From positions 1 to 64,000 of the forward strand of contig JAKZJZ010000059.1 of assembly GCA_022702705.1 (NCBI GenBank): 64,000 bases of DNA, written 5' to 3'. The translations under genes and the position numbers were made by a program. Under the pieces are notes generated by a model that saw only the letters and a program-made list of their open reading frames with translations, was not told the DNA's origin and made no database searches. Positions within the stretch are counted from its first letter, which is position 1; each line of letters begins with the position of its first letter. Below are positions 24,621-36,740 of this stretch, in pieces. Origin of the DNA: Papilionanthe hookeriana x Papilionanthe teres. Lineage: Eukaryota; Streptophyta; Magnoliopsida; Asparagales; Orchidaceae.

Positions 24621-26490
24621 TACTTTCTCTTTATTCTCGCTCCCTCACTCTCCGTTCCCTCCACCTATCTCTCAGTCATTGAGCTCTTCTCTCTCTCCCT
24701 CACTCTCTCGTGCACTCCATCTGTCTCTCAGTCACTGAGCCCTTCCTTCCTCATTCGCTCACTCACTCCTTTCCTCCCTCTCTCCCTTATGTATTCTCTC
24801 TCTTTCTCTCACTTTGTTCTTTCTTTTCTCTCTCATTTCACTCACTCCCCATCTTTCCTCTCCGATATTGAATCACTCCATACCTCTTTCTCTCCTCTCA
24901 CTCCTCTCGTCTCTCTTTCTATTGGCCTTACCGTCACTCTATCTGTCTCTAGCTCCCTCACACACAGTTTTTATCTACCTCCTCATCACTATCTCTATTA
25001 CATCCTCTTTCTTTCAAGCTCTCTCTCACTCACTCTTTCCATCCCCCCACTCCCTCTCTCTTGCTTCTTCCATTGCTCTCTCTCTCGCCTTCCAACTTTA
25101 TCTCCTTCATTTCTCTGTTCTCTTTCTTTATTTCAATCATTTTCTCACATCCTTCTCTCTTTATCTCTATGCCCTTCTCTCTCTTTCTCTACTTCTTTTC
25201 TGCTCTCTTTACTTCTCTCTTGCTCTATCTTACTCTATTGTTGTCTCTATTTGCTCTCTCTCCTTCTCTCTAACGTATCTTTCTTTTGTCTTGCTTCTCT
25301 TTTTCTCTCTCCATACCTCCCTCTTTCTTGCCCTCCATCTCTCTCTCTCATGCAGCTCTTCTCTTTCTCACTCTTTTCTCTCTTTCTTCTTGCTCTCTCT
25401 CACACACTTCTCTCTACCTTTATCTCACTCTCATTCTCCCCCTTTCTCTCTCTCACTCTCACTCCCTCCTCTCTCTTACCCTCCTTTCCTCCTTCACTCA
25501 CTCTATCCATTCTAATCTCTCTCACTTATGTATTTTTCTCACTTTCTTCTACTCTTTACTCTCTCTAACACTCTCTCTTCATTCTCTCTTCTCAATCACT
25601 CTCCCTCATTCTCCTTCTCTCTTTAACCATTTCCTTAACTCTCTAACCCTCTTCTTTATCTTTCTCTTCTCTCTTTTATCTTTCCCTCTCTTTCCCAGGT
25701 TCCTTTTTCTTTTTATCTACCTTAACCTCTCCTATCTATCTCTCTCTCACAGTCTCTACCTGTCTCTTCATCTTTCTCGCTCCTTTTCTTCAAGCTCTTT
25801 CTCATACTCTTCTCTCTCCTTCTACGACTTCTTCTCTCCACTTCTATTTTGCCATCTTTATATTTTTTAATCTCTCTTTCCATCCCGGTATCGATCTCGT
25901 TCTCGCTCTCTCACCCTCTATTTCTATCTTACCATCTTTTTTCTCATCCAACAACTCTTTTTCTCTGTTTACCTTCTCTTTATCTCATCTCTGTCTTCCC
26001 TCTCTTCTTCTACTTCTCTCTCTCTCTTTCTTTCTCTCATTCTCTCTTCCTCTCTCCCTTTCTCAAGGATCTCTTCTCTTTCTCTCTCTCTCACTCTTTT
26101 ATTTCTCTCTAATTCTCTCCACCTCCATCTCACTCATTCTCCCTCCTCTCTCCCTCTCCCTCCCCCTCCCTCATTTGCCCTTTCTTCCTCCTTCACTCTC
26201 ACATTTCCTACCATTCTCTTTTATGAATTATCTCTCTTTCTCTCACTCTTTCCCTCTCTCTCACTCTCTCTTTTTTCTTTCTTCTTAGCCACTCCATAGC
26301 TCTCTCATTCTCTCTTGAATTAATCCCTTCCTCTCTTTGTCTCTCCTCTCCTCTCCTCTCTTTTATTATTTCTCTCATTCTTTCAATCTCTCGATCTCTC
26401 ACACACAGTTTCTATCTGTCTCGTCATCTCTCTCTCTTTTCTCTCTCCTTATTTCAATCACTTTCTCACACCCTTCTTTCTTTATCTCTA
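23936..26490 (-). repeat. Alpha blocks, inverted (pyrimidine on +)
   Basis: From 24,171 onward this is the reverse complement of 21,022-23,301. Shared rare items include CTTGAATGCATCTCTCTCTG, TCCCAGGTTCC and the doubled CAGTGACTAAG-type word. It ends exactly at the flip at 26,490. No gene is seen. Confidence 0.85.
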
Positions 26491-26493
26491 GAG
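24171..26493 (-). repeat. Inverted-repeat pair B, right arm
   Basis: Mirror of 21,022-23,301. The outer edge coincides with the flip at 26,490. The 870-base spacer between arms is gamma plus a little alpha. Confidence 0.87.
24594..24620 (-). repeat. Pure (CT)n microsatellite, ~27 bp
   Basis: Uninterrupted CT run in an inverted alpha block. Confidence 0.9.
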
Positions 26494-26494
26494 A
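26485..26494. other. Polarity flip 8 at a 10-bp palindrome
   Basis: TCTCTAGAGA, a perfect palindrome, sits exactly on the change from pyrimidine to purine. It is also the outer end of pair B and the left end of pair C. Confidence 0.95.
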
Positions 26495-27080
26495 GAGTGG
26501 GAAATTGGGGATAGAGAGCAAAAAGGAGAAACTTGTGGAGAGATTGAAAGAGAGAAAGTGAGGTATAGAGGGGAAAAGAGATAGATAAGAAGATGAGTGT
26601 GAGGTAGTGAGTGAGGGAGGGAGAGAGAGACATAGCGAGAGAGAGAAGAGAAAGTGTGAAAGGAAGGGAATGAAAGGACAAATTGAGAGGTTAATCAGAG
26701 TGAGAAAAGAGAGAGGGAGATAGAAAGAAGGTGAGAGAAGGAGGGAAGGATAGAGTAAGTGTAAAAGGAGAGGGAGAGATCCAGGAACAATGAGAAAGGG
26801 TAGAGATAGAGAGAGTTGGAAGGAGAGAGGAAGGGAAGAGTGATCATAAGAGTGAGGGAGAAAGAGTTAGTAGTAGAGAATGATAGAGTGAAATAAAAAA
26901 TAGAGAGAAAAGGGATAACAAGAGAATAGATGTGAGAGAGATTGAGTGAGAGAAGATGGGTGAGTTAGAGACAAGATATAAAGAGAGAAAAGGTGAATGA
27001 AGACTAAGAGAGGGGGTACAACAGCCAGAGATACTGGATAAAACGTGAGAGAAAATGATAAAGAGGGAAGGGCACTAGAT

Positions 27081-27238
27081 GAGAGAGTGAGAGAGGAAGA
27101 TAAAGAGAGATGGAGGGAGAGACTGAAAGAAAGTATAAGTAAGAGAGAGGGAGGGAAATGAGAGAGTGAGAGAGGAAGATAAAGAGAGATGGAGAGAGAG
27201 ACTGAAAGAAAGTATAAGTAAGAGAGAGGGAGGGAAAT
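27081..27238 (+). repeat. 79-bp tandem duplication, two copies
   Basis: The unit from GAGAGAGTGAGAGAGG to GGGAGGGAAAT repeats with one visible change (GGAGGGAGAG against GGAGAGAGAG). Confidence 0.95.
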
Positions 27239-27966
27239 AGAGCGGGATTGAGAGAGAGCAAGAGTGATAGTGGGAGAGAAAGTGAGGGAGAGATGGGAGG
27301 GATGGGGAAGGAGGGAAGGAAGAAATGAGGGAGGGAGTGCATAAGAGAGATAGAGATACAAAGTGAAGGATCATGGAAGGATAATTGAGACCAACAGAGA
27401 GAGAGAGGAAAAGATAAAGGGAGAGAATGAAGAGATAGATAATGAATGTGTGCATTTGTGTGAGAGTGAGGAGATAGATAGAAAAGCAAGAGAGGCAAGG
27501 ACAGGGAGATAGAAAAGAAAGGGAAAGAAATAAAGAGAGAGTGGAAAGAGTTTGAAGGAGAGATTGTAAGAGAGAGGGCGAAAGAGTTAGCGGTAGAGAA
27601 TTACAGATAGAAATATAAGATAGAGAGAAGGGATGACAAGAGAAGATTCATGTGAGAGAGCATGGGAGAGGACAGAGATATCAAGAGAGATAAGGAGAAT
27701 GAGAAACTAAGAGAGGGGGGTACAATAACAAGAGTTATAGGATATGAAGTGAAAGAATAAGGTATAGAGAGACCCCCTCCATGTGAGAGAGTGAGAGAGG
27801 AAGATAGAGAAATGGAGGGAGAAACTGAATGAAAGTGCAAGTAAGAGAGAGGGAGGGAAATAGAGCAGAATTGAGAGAGAGATCAAGAGTGAGAGTGAGA
27901 GAGAATGAGAGTGAGATAGAATGTGTGGAGGAGGGATGAGGAAGGAGGGAGGGAGGGTATAAGAGA

Positions 27967-27970
<4 letters not shown>

Positions 27971-28018
<48 letters not shown>
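27971..28018 (+). repeat. Pure (GA)24 microsatellite
   Basis: 48 uninterrupted bases, the longest perfect dinucleotide run seen in the window. Confidence 0.97.
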
Positions 28019-28020
<2 letters not shown>

Positions 28021-28599
28021 AAGTGAAGGAACGTGGAAGGGCAATAGAGAGGGATGAAGAGAGAGGAAAAGACATAGGGGGAGAGATAGTGAGGAGATAG
28101 ATAGAAAAAGTGTGCAATTGTGTGAGAGTGAGGAGATGGCTAGAAAGCAAGAGAGGGAAGGACGTGAGAGATAAATAAGAAAATGAGAGAGAGAAAGAGA
28201 AAAGAGAGTGAGGGAGAGTGGACAGAGTGAGTGAAAGAGAAAGTTTGAGAGAGATAGGAAGGGAGATATAGAGGGATAAAAGAGAAAGAATGTGAGAAAA
28301 CACAAGAGGATAACAGAGAGGGAGGTAAGAAAGAGTGCAACAGAAAGGATATATCTATAAGGGAAAGAGATGGAGATAGAAAAAGATAAAGATAGAAAAG
28401 GAGTGATAGGTAAAGAGTAAGATGATGCAAGAGAGAACGTGAGAGCGAGAGATGGATGATAGGAGTGAAAGAGAGGAGGAATAGAGAAAGAGAGTGAGAT
28501 AGAAAAGTCATGAGAGAAGGAGAGAGAACAATAAAGTTAGAGAAACAGAGATAGAGAAGGAGTGAGAGTGGGACAGTGAGGGATAAAAAGCATAAAGGG

Positions 28600-29850
28600 A
28601 AAAGTGCTAGAGAGGGTGAAAGAGAGAAAGAAATGTATAGATAGGAAAAGAGATAGCTAGATAAATAGAGTGTGAGGGAGTAAGTGAGTGATGGAGGGAG
28701 ACATATAGCGAGAGAGCATATAGAGAGAAATGGACTGTGGGAGAGAAAGAGTATGAGACAAAATTAAAAGTGATAAATTGATAGAGAGAGTGCATGTGAG
28801 AGAAAAGATAAATGAGAGAGAGGAGAAATAGAAGAAAGAGAGTGTGAAAGAGGGACATATTGATAGATATGGAGAGGAGACAAGTGAAAGAGACATAGGG
28901 AGGGAAAGAGGAAGGAGGAGAGAGGGGAAGAGATAAAGAATGAATGAGAAGGGAGATAGAGAGAGGTGGGAGAGAGGGAAGGAGAGCTGGAGGCCATGAG
29001 AGAGGGAGGCGGAGAGAGAAAAAAATGAGAGAGGGGAAGAGAGAGCTAGAGGAGAGAGTCAGATATGCAATAGAGAGAGATTAGGCAGTACAAGAAGAAA
29101 GAGTGAGAGAGAGCAATATAGAGGGAAAGTGAGAGTATGAATGGAGAGATAAAGAGAACAATCGATAAAAGAGTAAGTGAGAGAGAGATAGAGAGATTTT
29201 GATAAAAAAAAAGAGAACGGAGAGTGGGAGGGAGAGAGAGACAATGAGAGTGTAGCATAAAGCAAGAGAGGAAGAGAGAAAGAGAAAGATAGATAGAAAT
29301 AAGGATAGAAAGTGGAAGAGAGAGAGAGAGAGGTAGATAATAGATGGAGAGAAGAGAAAGGCTGAGACATAAAAGAGAGTATAGAAGAGAGTGTGTGCGT
29401 GTGTGAAAGAGAGGGAGGATGGGAGTGAGAGGAAGAGAGAAGAGAAAGAAAGAGGGAAGAGTGACGGGGACGGTGCATCTGAAGGAGTGAGAGATTGAGA
29501 AAGTAAGAGAATAGAGAGGGAGAGGGATGGAGGTAAATAGAAAAAAGAAAGGAAGAGATGGAGAGAATAGGAGAGGTAAAGTTGGAGGAAGTAAGAGAGT
29601 GGAAGAGGGAGATAGAGAAGAGCGAGAGAGAAAGAGATAGGGAGTAGAAGAAAGTGAGGTAGACAGATGCAAGTGACTGTATCCACAAGTAAGAAAGATG
29701 CAAAGAGAAGGGAGAATGGAAGGGAGACGTGAGAAAAACAAATGATAGAGAGAGATAGAAATAAACTGGGAGAAAGAAAGAACAAGATCGAGGTGTGACG
29801 GAGAGAGAGAGGGAGAAAGAGAGATTAAGAGCTAGAGATAGGAGAGCAGG
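28600..29850 (+). repeat. Beta block, purine on +
   Basis: It is collinear with 12.3-13.4 kb and is the reverse complement of 35.6-36.7 and 39.2-40.3 kb (GGAGGCCATGAGAGAGG, GATTTTGATAAAAA). No gene is seen. Confidence 0.82.
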
Positions 29851-29869
29851 AGAGAGGGAGAGAAGAGAT

Positions 29870-32268
29870 TATGAGTGAGAAAGTGTGGTAATAGCTAGAG
29901 AGAGTGTGAAGAGAAAGGGAGAGAAATAGAGCGAGCTAATAAAGAGTGAGTGAGAGGGAGGGAGAAAGAGGGAAAGATGAAAGAGAGATAAAGTAAGAGA
30001 GAGAGAGAGTAAAAGAGAGGGAGTGAGACAGATAGAGAGAGAAGTAAAGAGAGAGGGAGGAAGGGAGAGAGGCTGAAAGAAAGGAGAGACATAAGCATGG
30101 AATAATGGAGTGAGAGATAAAGAGAGAGCAAAAGAGAATAAGAGAGAGAAAGTGAGAGGGGCTTAGAGATAAAGAGAGAAGGGTGTGAGAAAGAGATTGA
30201 AATAAAGAGAGAGAAGAGAAAGATGAAGAGAGAGAGTAGCAAGGTGAGAGAGCGAGCATGGGAGGAAGCAAGAGAGAGGGGGAGAGAGAGATGGAAAAAG
30301 TGAGTGAGAGATATAGGAAGTCCGAAGGAGAAGTAGAGAGAGAAAGTGAGAGAGGGGTAGAGGGAGAGAGAAGAATGCGAGAAAGAGCTTGAAAGAATGA
30401 GGAAGTAAGAGAGATAAAGATGAGGAGGTTGATAGAAACTGTGTGAGAGAGCTAGAGAAAGATAGATTGAGGGTGAGGCAGCTAGAAATAGAGACGAGAG
30501 GAGAAGAGAGGAGAGAAAAGAGTACGAAGTGATTCAAGAGCGGAGGAGAAAGATGGGGAGTGAGTGAAATGAGAGAAAATAAAGAGAAAGAACAGAGTGA
30601 GAGAAAGAGAGAGAATATATAAGGGAGAGAGGAAGAAAAGGAGAGAGTGAGGGAAGGAGGAAGGGAGGGCAAGACAGAGAGAGCGTGTGTGTGATAGAGG
30701 GAAAATAAGTGTGAGATAGAGGTATAAAGTGGGAAAACGTGAGAGATAGAGAAAGAGAAGAGCTCTATGATTGAGGAGAGTTGGAGGGCACGAGAGTGTG
30801 AGGGAGGGAGAGAAAATAAGAGAAAGAAAGAGCAAAAGAGAGAGAAGAGAGAGAGAGAGAGGGCGACAAAGTCATAGGGAGAGAGAGAGAGATGGTAAGA
30901 GAGGAAGAGAGGGGGGAGATAGAGGGATATATTGATGAAAAGATAGAGAGATATAGAGAGAGAGAAAAATAGAAGTAGATAGAAGAGGTACATGTAGAGA
31001 GAGGAGTGTGAGAAAGATCATGATAGGAAGAGAGAGAAGATAGTGTGAGAGAGAGATGAAGAGACATATAGAGAGGGTGAGATATATATATATAGACAGA
31101 GGCTAAGAAAGAAAGTTACATAAGAGGAAAGAAAAAGTGAGGCAGGGTGGGAGAGAATGAAGAGAGAGGGTAAAAGTAGAAGAAAGTGAGAGAAATACTT
31201 AAGTGAGAGTGGTGGGAATGGATAGAGTGAATGAAAGAGGGAAGGAGGGTAAGAGAGAGGGGGATAGTGTGAATGAGAGAGAGAGATAGGGGAGAATGAG
31301 ACTGAGATAGAGGTAGAGAGAAGTGAGTGAGAGAGCATGAAAGTGAAAGAAGTGAGAAAGTGTGAGAAAGAGAAGAGTTCCGTGAGGGGGAGAGAGAGAG
31401 AGAGAGAGAGATGAGGGCAAGAGTGAGGTAGGTATGAAGAGAAAAGAAGAGAAATAAAGAGAGAGAGAGAGAGAGAAGCGAGAGAAGAGAAAGATAAGCG
31501 AAATATGAGAAAGAGAGAAGAGAGAGAGAGATATCATGGGAGGAAGCAGGAGAGAGGGAGAGAGAGGGATGGAAAGAGTGAGTGAGAGATATAGGAAGAG
31601 CGAAAGAGAAGTCAAGAGAGAAAAGAATAGAGGAAGTGAGAAGGGTGTGAGAAAGAGCTTGAATGAAAGAGGGAGTATGAGAGATAGAGATGAAGAGGAA
31701 AAGTAGAAACAGTGTGTGATAGAGCGAGAGATAAATAGAGTGAGGGTGAGGCAAATAGAAGAGTGACGAGAGATTAGGAGAGGAGAGGAGAGAAAGATGT
31801 AAGAGTGATTTAGGAGCGGAGGAGAAAGATGGAGAGTGTGTGAAATGCGAGAGAAAAGGAAGAGAAAGAACAAAGTGAGAGAAAGAGAGAGGAGAGAGAT
31901 GAGGAGTGAGTGAGAAGAGAGAAAAAAGGCAGAGTGAGAGAGAGGGCAAGAGATAGAGAAAGAGAGATAGTTCATGAGAGAGTGGTAGGAAAGGTGAGAG
32001 TGAGAGGAGGAAGATAGGGCAAATGAAACAAGGGAGGGAGGGAGAGAGGTGGGAGAATGAGAGTGAGAGGGTGTTGGAGAGAATGAGAGAAATAAAAGAG
32101 TAAGAGAGAGAAAGAGAGAAAGAGAAGAGATCCATTTTAAAGGGAGAAATGGAAGGCACTAGAGGGAGAGGGAGAGGGAGAGACCATGAGAGAAACAATA
32201 AATGTGAGAGAGAAGAAGAAGGGAAGAGAAAGATGAGATAGAGAGAAGATAAAGAGTGCAAGAGAGCT
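29870..32268 (+). repeat. Alpha blocks, purine on +
   Basis: Alpha markers stand at 30,987 (GGTACATGTAG) and 31,373 (AGTTCCGTGAG). It is the reverse complement of 33.3-35.5 kb up to about 31,880; beyond that it differs. About 230 bases of the alpha unit seen in the other arm are missing near 31,530. No gene is seen. Confidence 0.82.
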
Positions 32269-32272
32269 ATTT
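32266..32272. other. Polarity flip 9 (purine to pyrimidine)
   Basis: GAGAGCTATTTCTCTC, inside the spacer of the 5-kb palindrome. Confidence 0.94.
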
Positions 32273-35200
32273 CTCTCAGTCTCACTCTTTCCTCTCTTCT
32301 CTCTCTTGTCCTCCATCTCTCTCTCTCACTCATGGAGCTCTTCTCTTTCTTACTCTCTCTCTCATGCTTTTGTCTCTCTTTCTTCCTTTCTCTTACTTCT
32401 CTCTACCTCTATCTCACTCTCATTCTCCACTTTATCTCTTTCATTCTCACTTTTCCCCCCTCTTATTCTCCTTCCCTCTTTCCCTCACTCTATCGATTCC
32501 TACCTCTCTCACTTCTGTATTTCTTTGATTTTGTTCTGCTCTTTCACCTCTAGTACTCTCTATTCATTCTCTCTTCTCACTTGCTCCTCTCTCCTTCTCT
32601 CTTGAATCCATTCCTCCTTGCCTCACTCTGTCTCTCGTCTACTCACTCTGTAACTTTCTCGACCTCTTTTTTATATCTCACTCTCTCTCTATTCCCGCTC
32701 TCATTCCCTCCAATCCTCTATCTCTCTCACTCTGAAGTTCTCTCTTGCATCATCTTCATCTCTACCTATCCATTCTTTTCTGTCTCCATCTCTTTCTATC
32801 TCCAACTTCTTCCCCATATTTCGCTCTCACTCTCTCCCTCTCTACATCCACTCTTTGTCTCTCTCTCCCTCCCTCTCTTCCTCTTTCCCTTCCTCACTTT
32901 CCCTCGCCTCTTACCCTCTCTCTTCTATATATATAAACCTCTTATTTTCTCCCTTTGTTCCTTTATCTTGTCTATCTCATTCTCTCTCACTTGCTCTCTC
33001 ACTCTCTTAATCTCCCGTACATAATTGTTCTCTCTCTTTTCTCCCTCTTTCTACTTTTTCTCACTCTCTCTTTCCCTTTCTCTTTCTCTCTTTCACTTCT
33101 CTATCCATTTTTCATACTTTCAATCACTCTTCCTCCCTTATCACTCTCTCGTGCCCTCCACTCTTTCTCAGTCATGGAGCACTTCTCTTTCTCACTCTCA
33201 CTCTCTTCCATTCTTCCCTCTTTCACTTACTCTCTCTCACTTTTTCCTACTCTCTACATCAATCACACACTTATTCTCCCTCCCTCTCTCTCACACACAG
33301 TCTCTCTCCCACCCTTCCTTCCTCCTTCCTTCACTCTCTTCTTCCCTATCTCTCACCCTTATGCCCCATCTTTCTCCTTCGCTCTTAAATCACTCCCTAT
33401 CTCTTTCTTTTGCTCCTCTCTTCTCTTCTCTATTTCTATCTACCTCACTCTCGTTCATTCTATCTCAAGCTCTCTCACACGGTTTCTATCTACCTCCTTA
33501 TCTCCATCTTTCTTACTTCCACTTTCTTTCAAGCTCTTTCTCATACTCTTCTCACTCCCTCTACCCTTTCTCTCTCTTTCTCTCACTCCTCTCTCGTACT
33601 TCATATATCTTTCACTCACCCTTTCCATCCCTTTCTCTCCCTCTCTCTTGCTTCCTCCCTTGCTCTCTCTCTCACCTTGCAACTCTCTCTCTCTTTATTT
33701 CAATCTCTTTCTCACACCCTTCTCTCATTATCTCTATGCTCTTCTCTCTTTCTCTCTTACTGCTTTTTTACTCTCTCTATATCTCTCGCACCATCTTTCC
33801 ATGCCTATCCCCGTCTCTCCCTCCCTCTCTCTCCTTCACTCTTTCTCGGTCTGTCTTACTTTGTTTCCCTCTCTATTTGCCCTCTTTCTCTTCTCTCTAG
33901 ATAATCTCTCTTCTCTCGCTTCACTCTCTCACTCTTTCATACCTCCCTCACTCTTGCCATCCATCTCTCTCTCTCTCTCATGGAGCTCTTTTGTTACTCT
34001 CTCTCACTCCTTACTCTCTCTTTCTTGTTCTTTCACTCGTTTCTCTACCTCTATTTCACTCTCATTGTCCCATTTCTCTCTCTCATTCTCATTATCCCCC
34101 TCTCTGTTACCCTCCTTCCCTCCTTCACTCACTCTATCCATTTCTCTCTCTCATTCTCACTATCCCCCTCTCTCTCACTTATGTATTCATTTTCTTCTAC
34201 TCTTGCCCTCTCTCGTGCTCTCTCATCATTCTCTCTTCCCACTCACTCCCCTTATCTCTCCTTCTCTCTTGAATCCATCACTCTCTACCTCACTTTGTCT
34301 ATCGTCTTCTCTCTCTCTTTCTAACTTTCTCAACCTCTTTCTGTTTATATATCTCTCTCAACGTCTCTATATGCCTCTTCATCTTCTCTCGCTCTCTCTT
34401 CTCTCTTCCTATCATCTCAAACTCTCTCTCTACATGTACCTCTTCTATGTACCTCTATTTTGCTCTCTATATCTCTCACTCTATCTTTTCATAATATATC
34501 TATCTATCTCCCCCCTCTCTTCCTATCTTACGAACTCTCTCTCTCTCCCTACAACGTTGTTGCTCTCTCTATCTTTTCTCTCTCTTTCACTCTGTCTTTC
34601 TCATATTTTCTCTCCCTCTCTCACTCTCTCATGCCCTCCATCTCTCTCTCAGTCATAGAGCTCTTCTCTCTCTCTCACACACACATTTTCCCACTCTCTA
34701 GGTCTATCTCACACTTATTTTTCCTCTGTCATACACACACTCTCTCTCTCTCTTGCCCTTGTCGGCTAATTTTTCCTTTTTTGATTTTGAAACACTCTCT
34801 CTCTTATGTATTCTCTCTTTCTTTAACATTCTTTCTCTTAATGTTCTCTCTCATTTCACTCCTCCTTATCCTCTCCTCCGCTCTTGAATCATACCTTACT
34901 GTTTATTTTTCTCCTCTCTTCTCCTCTCGTCTCTATTTCTAGGCTTGCCTCGCACTCACTCGATCTATCTCTGGCTCTCTCTCGGATCATTTCTATGTTG
35001 CCTCCCATCTTAATCTCTCTTACTTCCTCATTCTTTCGAGCTCTTTCCCACATTCTTCTCACTTCTCTACCCCCTCTCTTTATCTTTCTCTCTCTGCTTC
35101 TACATTGGACTTCCTATATCTCTCACTCACTCTTTCCATCCCTCTCTCTTGCTTCCTCCGGTGCTCTCTCTCACCTTGCAACTCTCTCTCTTCGGCTCTC

Positions 35201-35540
35201 TCTTCTCTCTCTCTACTTGATCTCTTTCTCACACCCTTCTCTCTTTATCTCTATGCCCTTCTCTCGCTTTCTCTCTCTACTTCTCTTTTACTCTCTCTTT
35301 ATCCCTCACTTTATCTTTCCATGCTTATGTCTCTCCTTTCCACTAGACTCTCTCCCTTCGTCCCACTCTCTTTACTTCTCTCTCTGTCTGTCTCACTCCC
35401 TCTCTCTTTTACCCTCTCTCTTACATTATCTCTTTTTCATCTTTCCATCTCTCTCCCTCTCTCACTCACACTTTATTTGCTCGCTCTTTTCTCTCCTTTC
35501 TCTTACACACTCTCTCTTGTTGTTCCAGCGATTTCTCCTC
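32271..35540 (-). repeat. Alpha blocks, inverted (pyrimidine on +)
   Basis: Alpha markers in reverse are at 32,330 and 33,978 (CATGGAGCTC) and 34,430 (CTACATGTACC). The 32,690-33,130 part fits none of my four families well. From about 33,330 it mirrors 29.9-31.9 kb. It includes the non-GA island at 34,760-34,794. No gene is seen. Confidence 0.8.
34760..34794. other. Non-GA island at left edge of tandem copy 1
   Basis: About 35 bases (GTCGGCTAAT, T-run, TTGATTTTGAAAC) break the pyrimidine pattern where other alpha copies have CCCTCCTTCC-type sequence. It borders the 3.6-kb duplication. Origin unknown. Confidence 0.8.
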
Positions 35541-35559
35541 GCCAATCTCTTATCTTCCT

Positions 35560-36740
35560 ACGATTTCTCTCTATCTCGCTCTTAATCTCTTTCTCCCTCT
35601 TTCTCCCTTACGCCTTGATCTCGTTCCCCTTTTCTCCCAGTTTATTTCATCTCTCTATCATTTGTTTTTCTCTTTATGTCTCGCTGCCATTCTCCTTTTC
35701 TTTGTATTTTCTTACTTCTACTTACGGTCGCTTCCATGTTTGTCTTCCTCTCTCTCTTCTCTATCTCCCTCTCTCTTCCTCTCTCTCTTCTCTATCTCCC
35801 TCTCCCACTCTCTTACTTCCTCCCACGCTTTCTCTCCCTCTCTCCATCTCTCCTTTATTTTTATATCTGCCTCGTCTCTCTCTCTCTCTTCTCTTGTTTT
35901 CTCGATCTCTCACTCCTTCACACGTGCCCATCACCTTATCCTCTTCCCTCTTGCTTTATATTCTCTCTTGCTCTCCTCCCTCCCTCCCTCGCTCTTACAC
36001 ACACTCTCTCATACTCTATTTTATGTCTCAGTCTCTCCTCTCTCCATCTCTTATCTCCCTCTCTCCCTACTCCAGCGTTATCCTTATCTACATCGTTTCT
36101 CGTATCTCTCTTCCTAACTTCTATGGTACACTCTCATTGTCTCACTTTCCCTTCCACTCTGTTCTCTTTTTTTTATCAAAATCTCAATATTTCTCTCACT
36201 TAATCTTTATCGATTGTTCTCTTGATATGTACGATTTCACACTCTCACTTTCCCTCTATAATTTTCTCTCTCTCGCGAGTCTCTTCTCGTACTCTTTAAT
36301 CTCTCTGTGCATATCTTTTTCGCTCTTCTCTCATTCGCATGTCTCTTCTCTAAATCCCTCTTCACCTTCTCTCGTTTGTCTCTCTCTCTCTCCACCTCGC
36401 TCACTCTCTCATGGCCTCTAATTCTCCACCCTCTATCCCACCTTTCCGATCTCCCTTCTCATTCACTCTTTATCTCTTCCCCTCTCTCTCCTCCTTTCGC
36501 TTTCCATCTTTCACTTGTCTCCTCTCCATATCTATCAATATGTCACTCTCTAACTCTCTCTCTCATCTCCCTCTCTTCTCTCTCATTTATCTTTTCTCTC
36601 ACATGCACTCTCTACACATCTCATTTATCTCTTTTCTTTTTGTCTCGCACTCTTTCTCTCCCGCACCTCCATTTCTCTTTGTACGCTCTCGCGCAATGTC
36701 TCTCTCCCTCCGTCATTCACTTACTCCCTCACACTAGCAA
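35560..36740 (-). repeat. Beta block, inverted, tandem copy 1
   Basis: The marker CATGGCCTCTAATTCTCC is at about 36,411. It is nearly identical to 39,170-40,345 in its second half, and is the reverse complement of 28.6-29.85 kb. It contains more G on the pyrimidine strand than its twin. No gene is seen. Confidence 0.83.
35744..35805 (-). repeat. 31-bp tandem duplication, two copies
   Basis: CTTCCTCTCTCTCTTCTC plus CTATCTCCC repeats with a 31-base period. The twin segment at 39,370 has a single copy, so the duplication happened after the 3.6-kb duplication or was lost there. Confidence 0.92.

Larger units (their letters stand above)
26491..28560 (+). repeat. Gamma block, purine on +
   Basis: It matches 1-421 directly and 15.3-17.0 and 40.3-46.9 kb in reverse. 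It carries GGATATATCTATAAGGG (about 28,348), the reverse of the gamma marker. It contains a 79-base tandem duplication (27,081-27,238) and a pure (GA)24 tract (27,971-28,018). No gene is seen. Confidence 0.82.
26493..31880 (+). repeat. Inverted-repeat pair C (5-kb palindrome), left arm
   Basis: Block order gamma-beta-alpha on the purine strand. Mirrored anchors pair at constant sum: 28,337/37,046, 28,990/36,419, about 30,492/34,933, 30,987/34,441, all near 65,380-65,430. The sum drops to about 65,195 at 31,540/33,652 because of one 230-base deletion. Confidence 0.85.

Noticed and set aside
24006..25568. 520-codon plus-strand frame
   Set aside because: It lies inside the right arm of an inverted repeat and is explained by composition.
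32955..34658. 567-codon plus-strand frame
   Set aside because: Serine/leucine-rich, with overlapping open frames beside it and no recognisable domain; compositional artefact.
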